Source: Zhengitettix transpicula
Lineage: Eukaryota; Arthropoda; Insecta; Orthoptera; Tetrigidae
NCBI GenBank assembly: GCA_037074705.1
Contig: CM073593.1
Span: 60,801,501-60,865,500 of the forward strand
DNA: 64,000 nucleotides
Direction of reading: 5' to 3'
A program made the position numbers and the translations under genes. The notes below the pieces were generated by a model. That model saw only the letters and a list, made by a program, of their open reading frames with translations. It searched no databases and was not told the DNA's origin. Positions 23,711 through 33,623 of the stretch are shown piece after piece (position 1 is the first letter of the stretch; each line of letters begins with the position of its first letter).

Positions 23711-24238
23711 ACTACATATTAAGAGGGCAGGAAACCTGGCAGAGAATTCTCTCGCAGGTGAACCTTCCCTGAGAGCTCTGGCGGAGTCTACCTTTGGGGA
23801 TGCCTTCTCCTCTCTCTGGTTATTTTGATCTAAGGTTCCCACATGCCGAGGCACCTCGGCCTGGTTTGAGAGGTGTATGTTCCGGGGCCGCAGACCTTGG
23901 GAATACGGTCTGTTATTACCTATTGGAATAGTCAGCCAGCTGCCTCCTAAAGTGACCAAGGAACGGAGAAGGTAATGCTGTGTCCCGCTATCCGAAGGGC
24001 GTAGGACAATACCAAATGCCCGACCTATCTGATGTAGGTTTTTCTAGGGTTTTCCCTACATCACTTTTACGCGTATTGCCGGGTAGGATCCTTAAACCAT
24101 AGTTCGGGAGCCCTAGTTAACCCTTGTCTACCTTGTTCTACCCTTCCAAACCCATTTCCTATGTTATAAGAGGGAAGTTGCCACTATGTGAATTACCCTA
24201 TACATAGCCTGTCTACACCTAAAAAAAATCTACATATG
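23711..24238 (+). repeat. R-family repeat, locus 2, full-length unit
   Basis: A complete unit of about 0.53 kb. It begins after the A-rich linker with ACTACATATTAAGAGGGCAG and passes through the CTCGCAGG hairpin head, the CCGAGGCACCTCGG palindrome, the GCATTACTTTT/TAGGGTTTTCC core and the GCCGGGTAGGATCC block. It ends CATAGCCTGTCTACACC plus an A-rich run and CTACATATG, the same linker that starts the unit. The repeated linker shows this is one period of a tandem array. Confidence 0.85.
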
Positions 24239-25900
24239 AATCAGACAACTAACTTCGTGTCAATTTCAGAAAGCCGAGTTTTCCCAGTCTACATAATAAT
24301 TATTTCAATATTTGTTTCCGGGGAGATGGTGTAGAGCTTTGTAGCTCAGCTGACCGTGTTAAGTCCGATTTCTCATTAAAATTTAATTGCATGTAAACCA
24401 GCTTATAGAAAATTACACCATGGAAAGTTTGGCAAAAGAAACCTGACGTTTCCTAAAGTTGTTGCATAATATTTCATGACTAATTGAAAATTATAAAGTA
24501 AATTTTTCAACCATTGTATACCTATAGATTTATTATGGAATGATATATATCATTAACAATTGTTGTTATTGAAAATTTATTGATCTTTGATTCTTTTCCA
24601 GAAAAAAAGGGCTTATAAATTGTCATCAGAAATCCGCTTATGACGATCATTGAGTTTCGTGTGTAATAATTTATTTCAAATAAATATTAATTCTGAAAAC
24701 AAGGGAAAATGTTATTTCAGGCGGAATGTTCGTTTTTCCGAATACTTTTGAGCGTATCAATGTGTTTTTTTTATCATCTGATTTCCTCAGATACTTTATG
24801 GACAAACTTTTAATACGCTAATAAAGGGAGCATTAACGGCCCATTAGTGGAGGCGAGCATATTTCCACTGTTATGACCATACTTACCCAGGCGTTCTGTC
24901 ATTAAGGGCTATTTTAGTCAGATGAGTCGCCAATAATATGCGTAACGTTAAAATCGAAATGACGCAGTCTAAGACCACAAAATGTCTTCATCAGTCGTGT
25001 TTTATGTTTACGTACTTATTTTGGGGGGGGGGGGGAGGTGATATTATTACTGGTCAGTTTTCAGGTATTACTTTACACGTGTGATGTACGTACATTCTGG
25101 TAGATCATAGTTCAAAGAAAATACAACGTCAATGCGCTCATTTGAACACTAGAGAGTCTCACCAAAATTGAAACCTATACCAACCGATTATTTCAATAAA
25201 GAGCTTCAATTATTATTACAACCTTAATATCTCTTGCTTAAAATACTTTACGAATTTGTTCGCAAATACAGATTTGAAATTATAAAATATAAACAGCCGT
25301 TTTGTACTGTAAAGTAATAAGGATAATGAAGTAGCCAAAGTACAGATGAAGTTAAGTGATACAATAAATGCCTCCTTGTTGCTTTCGTCAGGTGGATTCA
25401 TCTGCACGAAGAACTGCTGAAACTTATTTGGTTTTATATTTTATCACATAGTTTTTACAGTAATTTAGCTATTTACTTATAAAAATACATTTATTCATGT
25501 ATCCAAAAAATATTTTAATGTCATTATGACGAATACTTTTCGTAAGACACATAATTTTATCTTCGGGGGTACCCTAAAATAATAATAAGAAATTGAGGAG
25601 GCTTTTAATAATATATATATATTTGCTCCTTGATAGCGAGTATTTAATCATTATGTGTAGGACACAATTTTTATTAATCTGTTATAAAAAAAATGACGTC
25701 AACGATTAGCAATGAAATTTCTTTCCACGCATGAACTTAATTCAGCATATGAATTTAAGAAGGACATAAAATTTAATGTTTGATAGAGGGTTAATATTAT
25801 ATAATAAGTTGCATGTAGATGAAAAGAAATCAAATAGTGTAAATGTATTTTAAAAATTATTGTTAGAGATTTTAAAAATAGATATTGGTAAATATTTGTA
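24239..25900. other. AT-rich spacer with a G13 run
   Basis: No gene recognised. A run of 13 G lies at 25023-25035. A tRNA-like phrase near 24330-24350 (TTTGTAGCTCAGCTGAC) is too short to call. Confidence 0.45.
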
Positions 25901-26170
25901 TGTGTCCCCACAGCAGACTCCTCTCCCGCTATCGGAAGAGCGTGGGACAAGTACCCAATGCCCGACCTACCTGATGCCGGTTTTTCGAAGGTTTTTCCTG
26001 CATTTCTTAAGGCGAATGCCGGATAGGATCCTTAAAATATAGCCCGGGGGCCCTAGTAACCCTTGGCTACCTTCCACTACCCTTCCACATACCCCCTTTC
26101 AAATCCCTTCCTATGCTATTAAAGGGGAGTTGCCCAAAGTGGATTACCCTCATGTAGCCTGTTGCCCTAA
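25901..26170 (+). repeat. R-family repeat, locus 3, 5'-truncated unit
   Basis: The unit starts mid-way at TGTCCCCACAGCAGACTCCT and is intact from there to its 3' end CATGTAGCCTGTTGCCC (near 26165). An A-rich linker follows. The 5' truncation against ordinary AT-rich DNA resembles truncated retroposon copies. Confidence 0.85.
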
Positions 26171-26777
26171 AAAAAAAATATTGTTGAGACATTGAAGAAA
26201 CTCTGCGAGGGTTATTCACTCGCCGGAAGTACCTGCAAGGGATGTTCACTCGCAGGCAGAACCTTGTAGGAGAGACAGGAAGAGGCTACCTTTGGGGATG
26301 CCTTTTCCTCTCCGTTTTTGAACTAAGGTTCACACAAGCCGAGGCACCTCGGCCTGTTTTGAGAGGTGTACGTTCCGGGGTCACAGACCTTGTGCATACG
26401 GTAATAGTTGTTCACTGTTCCCATTGGAACAGTCTGCCAGCCGCCCCCTAAACTGGTCGAGGTACATAGAAGGGAATGCTGCGTCCCCACAGTAAACTCT
26501 TCTCCCGCTATCGGAAGGGTGTGGGACAAGTACCCAATGCCCGACCTACCTGATGCAGGTTTTTCTAGGGTATTCCCTGCATTACTTTTAGGCGAATGAC
26601 GGGTAGGATCCTTAAACTATAACCCGGAAGCCCTAGTAAACCCTTGGCTACCTTCCTCTACCATTCCGCATCCCCAATTTCAGATCCTTTCCTATGCTAT
26701 TAAAGGGGAGTTGCCACCATGTGGATTACCCTCATGTAGCCTGTTACCCTAAAAAAATATATTGTTGAGACGCTGCG
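26171..26777 (+). repeat. R-family repeat, locus 3, full unit plus start of another
   Basis: After the linker AAAAAAATATTGTTGAGAC the unit runs through hairpin-forming CTCGCAGG/CCTGCAAGG repeats, CTTTGGGGATGCC, the palindromic CCGAGGCACCTCGG and the 3' blocks to GTAGCCTGTTACCC. It is followed by a second A-rich linker and the first bases of a further unit (TGTTGAGACGCTGCG, to about 26777), which is cut off. Short frames on both strands (for example 26323-26529 and 26408-26599) are by-products of this GC-rich repeat. Confidence 0.85.
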
Positions 26778-27720
26778 ATGTAAACGGATGCCGAGAGATA
26801 GTTGACCTATTTCTTCATTCGACAGTTCGCCTTTTCTGAATTTAACTCCACGCCCTTCACCCAAAAAGAAACAAAAACTTTTGGAATTTAAAGTGTTACG
26901 TCAAAATATAGACAAAAATATATTCGCATTAATGAAACCCAATCTACTGATCGGTGATTGTTCGATCGTTTTCTTATAATTTCTGACGTAGTATCAAACG
27001 TATCTGTTTCTTGTAAATAAACAGCAGCCAATTTGAAGTCAGCAAAAATTTATTTAGTTATGGAAATTTAAACTACGTTTCGTCGCAGAATTTGCAAGTA
27101 TAACTAAATTTTGAAGATCAGGCCTTTCACCCTTGATTTCCGTGGCCGAAGTACTCCGTTTCCTTCATTTTCTCGCTCTACTACTGCAAGGCCCTTGTAT
27201 TCAACGCTACGAAGTATTTTGTTTCTCCTTTGTCGCTCTCAAATGACACACTTTGTTGTCTTTCCGTTACCTTTATTTTTTCAAAATATTTTATCGAAAG
27301 AAAATATTACGTCTTAAAATTAAAATGACACTTAAAATATTTAAAAATAAAAAATATAGTGAATGTATTTAAGAAATATAATATAAAATTATGTCCAATG
27401 ACAGTCGCAAATAATAGGCAAACTTGTGATTAAGAATCAAAGAAACCAAATAGTTGTTTTCGTTAAATTTGCGCTACAGAAACTTTATAAGAAACGAAAC
27501 ATATTACTTTAGAGGGATAAGTTAATTTATATTATGTTTGCATACAATTATTGATTAGTTACACTTCGGGTCTGTGGCCCACAAGTCGCATTTAATTTTT
27601 GTTACACAAAATTATACCACCATTGTCAGTATCATTAATAATACCGTAAATGGTACTTAGGAGCTCGTGACAAATTATAGATGTTAAATGACCACAAACA
27701 CTTTCTTAGGAACCGTAACT
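26778..27720. other. AT-rich spacer, nothing recognised
   Basis: No supported gene. The frame at 27111-27317 (rich in F, P and S) has no recognisable family. Confidence 0.45.
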
Positions 27721-27722
27721 TT

Positions 27723-28204
27723 CTATGCGCGAATGAATAGATCCCTTTTAGTAGGAGTTGTGGAGAGCCATTTTTTCCCCCGAACATCCTTCTTAGCAGC
27801 TGATACTCTCGTGCTCTTCAGCTTCCAGAGATAGATGTAGAGCCACGCCCCAGCGGTAACGACCCGTGCGTGTGTCTTCCACATAAAAGATATCCACAAC
27901 CTCTCCACACGGAAGGTGAAGACACTTCACCAATGCACTTCAATTATTTTTTCACACCGCTGACCGACGAAGTTATATAGCAGGTATTTTTCGTGCGATA
28001 TCCGACGTGGAAAGCGTGGAACCCCGACAATTATATTCAGATTCTTCATTTCCGTATAGTCTTGAGCTTCGCAACGTCTTAACTCTTGGCCGATTTAATG
28101 ATTGTAATGGGCGTTGTAAATACAGTGCCAAAAATCAAGGTGATGCACTGAAAGTCATCTGTGATAAAGAGATCTCTGATCAGTGTTCAAGAGACTGGAT
28201 TTAA
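27723..28204. other. GC-richer block with two divergent short frames
   Basis: A minus-strand frame (27723-27908, 61 codons, basic: MERLWISFMWKTHARVVTAG...) and a plus-strand frame (28007-28204, 65 codons: MESVEPRQLYSDSSFPYSLE...) diverge from a 100-bp gap. That gap contains the near-symmetric TATA-like AGTTATATAGC near 27972. Neither translation is recognised. The block could be a small divergent promoter with first exons, or an unrecognised repeat. Confidence 0.2.
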
Positions 28205-28348
28205 ATGCATGGTCAATTGCTTTTAAAGTGAATAAACACGACTCTGTTCCAGAGTACAAATTTTATAAGACGAAAAGTAAATGTTTTTGCAGTTACGTTT
28301 GAGTATATCAGAAGCCTTAGCTGTCAGTCATCAACAACACATAGAATC

Positions 28349-28905
28349 AACAGGCTACATGAGGGTAATCCACGTTGGGCAACTCCCCTTTCATAGCATA
28401 GGAAGGGATTTGTAGGGGGGATGCGGAAGGGTAGAGGAACGAAGCCAAGGGTGAACTACGGCCCCCGGGCTATATTTTGAGGATCCTACCCGGCATTCGC
28501 CTAAAGAAATGCAGGGAAAACCCTAGAAAAACCTGCATCAGTTAGATCGGGCATTGGGTACTTGTCCCTCGCCCTTCCGATAGCAGGAGAAGAGTTTACT
28601 GTGGGGACGCAGCATTCCCTTCTCCGTACTTCGACCAGTTTAGGAGGTAGCTGGCCGTCAGTTCCAATGGGAACAGAGAACAACTCTTACCGCATGCCCC
28701 AGGTTTGTGACCCAGGAACATACACCTCTCAAAACAGGCCGAGGTGCCTCGGCTTGTGCGAACCTTAGTTCAAAAACGGAGAGGAAAAGGCATCCCCAAA
28801 GGTAGCTTCTTCGTGTCTCTCCTACAAGGTTCTTCCTGCGAGAAAATATCCCTCGCAGGTACTGCCTGCGAGAGAATAGCCCTCTTGGACGCAGCTGTCT
28901 CAACA
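28349..28905 (-). repeat. R-family repeat, locus 4, unit A
   Basis: A complete inverted unit. Its 3' end lies at 28349 (CAACAGGCTACATGAGGGTA) and its 5' end at about 28905 (TGTCTCAACA). The 5' head carries alternating CTCGCAGG and CCTGCGAG motifs near 28846-28875 that can pair as short hairpins. It is followed directly by unit B, with the linker GTTTTTTAGGG (an inverted A-rich linker). Confidence 0.9.
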
Positions 28906-29430
28906 GTTTTTTAGGGAAACAGGCTACATGAGGGTTATCCACGTCGGGCAACTCCCCTTGAATAGCATTGGAAGGGATTTGAAAGGGGGGATGCGGAAGG
29001 GTGGAGGAAGGTAGCCAAGGGTTAACTAGGGCCCCCGCGCTATATGTTATGGATCCAACCCGGCATTCGCCTAAAAGTAATGCAGGGAAAACCCTAGAAA
29101 AACCTGCATCAGGTAACTCGGGCATTGGGTACTTGTCCCACGCCCTTCCGATAGCGGGAGAAGAGTTGGGGACGCAGCATTCCCTTCTCCGTGCCTCGAC
29201 CAGTTGAGGAGGCAGCTGACCGACTATTCCAATGGGAATAGCGAACAACTCTTACCGTATGCCCAAGGTCTGTGACCCCGGAACATACACCTCTCAGAAC
29301 AGGCCTAGGTGCCTCGGCTTGTGAGAACCTTAGTTCAAAAACGGAGAGGAAAAGGCATCCCCAAAGGAAGCCGCTTCGTATCTCTCCTACAAGGTTTTGC
29401 CTGCGAGAGAACATCTCTCGCAGGTTAGGA
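28906..29430 (-). repeat. R-family repeat, locus 4, unit B
   Basis: Second unit of the tandem, in the same orientation as unit A and highly similar to it. The 196-codon frame at 28658-29248 crosses the junction of A and B and merely shows that the repeat is poor in stops. One-base indels between copies in the segment around CTTTTAGGCGAATGCC argue against a conserved protein. The unit ends near 29430, in the CTCTCGCAGG head. Confidence 0.9.
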
Positions 29431-29500
29431 TGGGGCCTTTGGGGAGAATCAAAACTTGTCTGAGATCTTTTAAATAACTTTAATTGACAAGATTATGAAT

Positions 29501-29925
29501 AAGAAAGATAGCCAATACAGACAAAAAAAAGTAATATAAATACCACACAACGTTTCTGGGTTCCTTGTACCTTTCGTCAGGTGCTGTGAAGAGCCTAGAG
29601 AAAAACAACTGCACAAGTCGGTTGACAACACTCAAAAGCCTTTTTGACGAAAGCGCAACGACTCTGGAAGAGCCGAAGGGTTAGCTAACAATAAGGAAGC
29701 AAGTATAATGAGAAAACAGAAGGTTTAGCGTAATAATAAGGGATCATAGTAATTATTGAGTTTCATAGTGTCTGTTTGTACATTAATAGCTGTGACGTTT
29801 GATTTAATGTGAAGCATCTCTGAAATTTTGAGTGTAATCAACTGACCTGTGCAGTTGTGTTTCTCTAGGCTCTTGTTAGACCTGACGAAAGGGGTATTTT
29901 ATTACCTTTTTTGTCTGTATCAATC
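29501..29925. mobile_element. Fold-back MITE, copy A
   Basis: The left arm (29501-29631) begins AAGAAAGATAGCCAATACAG and continues with ACAAAA, TACCACACAACG, CCTTTCGTCAGGTG, AGAGCCTAGAG and CAACTGCACAAG. The right arm (29836-29922) holds the inverted complement: CTGTGCAGTTG, CTCTAGGCTCTTG, CCTGACGAAAGG and TTGTCTGTAT. Against the left arm, the right arm has lost about 25 bp (the CCACACAACG-TTTCTGG part). The middle of about 200 bp is not shared with the shorter copies. No transposase is present, so the element is non-autonomous. Confidence 0.75.
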
Positions 29926-31790
29926 AGACTTAATTTTTTTTTATTTTGACAAGAGTATGGTTCCGAAGTTATATACCACTGTTTTTTATTTATTTCTTGT
30001 TTATTTCAAACAAAAGCAAAATGTACTCAAGTGAAATTACTACACTTCTCTGTTTACCTTTCTACAAATTGACAGTCACTATGAAGTTGTACCTGAAATT
30101 ATAATTATATTCCAACGTCACACTCGCTATAATTTACAGAGTGTGACTATAATCAGATTAATAAATTTATTCTCTTCATAAAGCAGTATCAACCATATAT
30201 GTGTGCAATAACATGTCAAAGCGAACCTTTTTCTCCATGGTTACCATTTTCAAAACATTTTAATTTCCTCCTGCGTAAAAATGTACGTTTACTTTTTGAA
30301 TCCAGGATTAATTACTCTCTTATTTATGCACCTTTCTCTACGGAAACATTTTTGAACGTGTTATTTGACGTTTTTGTAGTACGTTACTTAGTTTGATGAA
30401 ATGATAAAAAACATACACCGAATATGAGTAAATGCTACACTTTCCTGGGATATTTCCTGCCTGGAAACAAACATGACGGGAAGTAATTCAATTAAACTTT
30501 GTTGCAGTTCTGCCGTTGACTGGCTTCCGTGGAATTTCACAAAAATATGCCCAAGGAATACACTTTAATAAAGTTTTAGTTTCAGTATTTTATTCAGTTC
30601 AATTATTTTCAGATTTAATTGAATTTCTAGACCTAAAAAAGTAATATAGTGGTATATTTCACAAATAACGTAATACCTAATATGTTTGTTTGTATAAAAA
30701 AAAATAATAACTACGTGAATTAGTTCGGTTTAGTTCTTTTCATTTCTTAAAATTCGATATTATTGCATATCGGTTGATTATGACGTATAATAAAACTGTT
30801 CTAATATTATATGCATATAAATTTAATTCCCATATATTCATGATATATTGAAAAATATTTAAATATACATATAAACTCATTTTCCATATATTCGAATTTA
30901 TTATACGTTTACGGAGATAAAATCAGCAATTTATGTCTAGATTCTGATCTGCTTACAAAATACCCAGAAAAGTTTCCTTTGTAATATTCGTTTTATTTAT
31001 ACGAATGGGGGTACAATTATTTTCTTTATACGTTTTGCTGCTTTTACTTCACTTACTACATGGTAGCGATTTAATGTAAATAATTTAAAAAATAAATTCG
31101 TAAGTTCACTATTTTTTTTTCAGTACGAAAGTTGTTCGAAATATTTACTTCGATAAAAATTAATTAAAGTCAATTTTTTATAAAATTTATTAACAGGAAT
31201 TTAATATATAATTTATACTGGAATTAAAATTTTTTTATGAGTCTACTATTACGTTACTACATATTTTTAAATCGTTGTTGAAGAAATTTTTAAGATCTAA
31301 GATGAAAGTCGTAGCAGTCAGGTCTTATAAACTCTCATTTTATACACTAAAGTTTATGGTATATTTTTTATATTTTTAACAGTGAACGTCCTGTATGAAT
31401 TTAAAGTCTATTTTTATTTATTTTAAGCAAATATATCTGTAAATGAAAATAAATCAGCAGTAAATGTTTTATTAGGTCTTTATACTTAATGCATTCTCGT
31501 TCCATGTAATGAACTTCTTCAATATATATTTTCCAAAATTATCAGATTCCACTTAATGTATTTTCAAATTTTACAATGGTATCGGTTTAAAAGTATTTAA
31601 TTTATTATGTGCCTGTCTTCGATCAGCGATGAACATTAGATCTGAATCAAATTGTGTTCGTGCCGACTTCAACTTTTTTCTACGAAATACCAAACTGGAT
31701 TTTTTTTAATAATTTTTCTTGCTTGACCACAGTGGGGGAGGGACAATGATTATTATCTAGGGCAGTTAATTAGAGCAGAGTTTCTTGCCC
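29926..31790. other. AT-rich spacer, nothing recognised
   Basis: No gene, RNA or repeat recognised in this strongly AT-rich stretch. Confidence 0.5.
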
Positions 31791-31794
31791 GAGG

Positions 31795-31866
31795 GTGTGC
31801 GTATCTCGACGGAACGCTTATCTGTTGCGTCGCCCTGCAATATTACGACCAGCGGAGATAACACAC
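31795..31866. repeat. Nested hairpin in a GC-richer patch
   Basis: GTGTGCGTATCTC (31795-31807) pairs with GAGATAACACAC (31855-31866). Inside, CGACG and CGTCG can close a second stem around GAACGCTTATCTGTTG. The patch at 31750-31900 is GC-richer than its surroundings. It may be a conserved regulatory or RNA element, but it has no known family signature. Confidence 0.35.
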
Positions 31867-32251
31867 TTGTCCTAGTGGGACATTAAAGTACAGCTACAAG
31901 GAAAGGTAATACAGGATACAACAACACAGTTCAGCTTATGACACATGCGTGGATATTATACATGAACACAATGAACGAAAAACTAACGACTTCAGTGTTC
32001 CCCTCGCTTTGAGTAAACCCGCCATCAGATGGATATTTTAAGGGAATAATAATATTTTTATTAAAGTTCAGACACTTCAGAATATTTTTAATTGTAATTT
32101 CGTGTGGAACAATTAATAATATTTACATTAGAAGTTCTAAATTGTAATTATTATTTTAAGTTAATTCGCTGGGTGAATAAGTTTTCTAGGGTTACGGCTT
32201 TATGTATACGGCCAGTGTTCCACGGTATCTAACTTTGCCTATTAACAAATA

Positions 32252-32293
<42 letters not shown>

Positions 32294-33440
32294 TATCATC
32301 CTATGCTATAAGTGTAATCTATATGTGGATTTCCGTATGTATACCTTATTCCAAGGTACAACCGTGCTTTCATTAGTTTTTCGAAGTCCAAAAGCCCATC
32401 CTCCTAATATAATCCTTGGATGAAATTCACTGTAACTTAAGAAATCTGTTGTATGTTTCTACGAAGAAAAACTGTTCGACGCTACGATACAGAAAAAGAA
32501 AAAAAAAATGAAGCTGTGAACCAGGTGGCTCGTTGAAGTGAATAGCTGAAGGTTTCGATTAACTGTTGTCTGAGTCTGGCCACTCAGTTCCATCGACCCG
32601 ACAAACCAATCAGAACTCGAGAGTGAGCGCAGAACCCAATCCAATAAAGTAGCTTTTATTTCACACACAGAGTCTAGGGAATCATATAAAAAAATCAATT
32701 GACATTAACTGAATCATAATATACGTAACATAAAAATTAGCTTTACGCAAGTCGGATATATCAAAGGTTGATAGCAGTATAGGAAGATGTTATGATCGGT
32801 AATTTCAGTGGGATATATTACAGGGCTATTAATTTGCAATATTACGAGTGGAAACTACCTTCATTCCCGCTATATCAGAATACATTTCGCATCCAGAACT
32901 GCAAGCATCTGCAGTAAAACTTATATGGACGGGTATCCCTTAATGTACCTATGGACAAATTACAAATACTGAGGAACATTATACGGCTTGAAATTAAACG
33001 AATGTTGTATGTTGCTCGATATGTACATTATACGGAAGTGGATTTAATTAGTTTAGATTTGTTATTGCAGTTAGTCCTCTTCCATTGAAATAGGTTAAGT
33101 CAAATTGATATTAATTACAATAATGTAAAGAATAACACATTTATAAAGACAATACATAAATCGCAATAAACAGAATTACATTTCTTTGAAAATACATTAA
33201 ATAAATGAGAAACTATTGTCACTAATATCAATAATACTATATACGGAAATAAGAGAGGGGTCGTTACGAAGAATAAACATCACAGATGTGGAAAAGCGTA
33301 AATGTAAAGCAAGAATAAAAATTATTTTCATTATATATGTAATACCATAAATAATTCTTCAATCTATATGATGATTGTTTAGATCTTATAGGAATGTAGA
33401 CCATATACTAGATTGAGATAAATTATTTTTTATTATACTT
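31867..33440. other. AT-rich spacer with (TA)n microsatellite
   Basis: A pure (TA)n run lies at about 32257-32291. Otherwise no feature is supported. Confidence 0.5.
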
Positions 33441-33580
33441 AGCAGACCTCCTGTGGTGTAGGGGTCAACTTGAATTTTTGTGTGCGTGAGAGAAACTCTC
33501 GTCAAAGTAGTTCCCAGACAAGAAAAAAAATGAGTTCCCGTACTGAGTCGCTAATAATGTTAATGCGACTGTAAATAAAT

Positions 33581-33620
<40 letters not shown>
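33441..33620 (+). mobile_element. tRNA-derived SINE, internally deleted, with (AT)n tail
   Basis: The head has the A-box-like GTGGTGTAGGGGTCAAC (33453-33469). Next come the body phrase GTGAGAGAAACTCTCGTC and the 3' phrase GAGTTCCC...GAGTCGCTAATAA, then an AATAAATC terminus that runs directly into (AT)n (33582-33620). The same parts in the same order form the copy at 47049-47240. Here the segment with the anticodon-like stem and the B box is missing, a deletion of roughly 55 bp, so this copy should not be transcribable by Pol III. Confidence 0.75.

Positions 33621-33623
<3 letters not shown>

Noticed and set aside
24318..24366. tRNA-like phrase TTTGTAGCTCAGCTGAC
   Set aside because: Only an A-box-like piece. 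No B box or cloverleaf could be traced nearby.
28658..29248. 196-codon frame on the minus strand
   Set aside because: It spans the junction of two R repeat units. Equivalent frames exist on both strands of several copies, and 1-base indels between units break any common frame. It reflects low stop density in GC-rich DNA.
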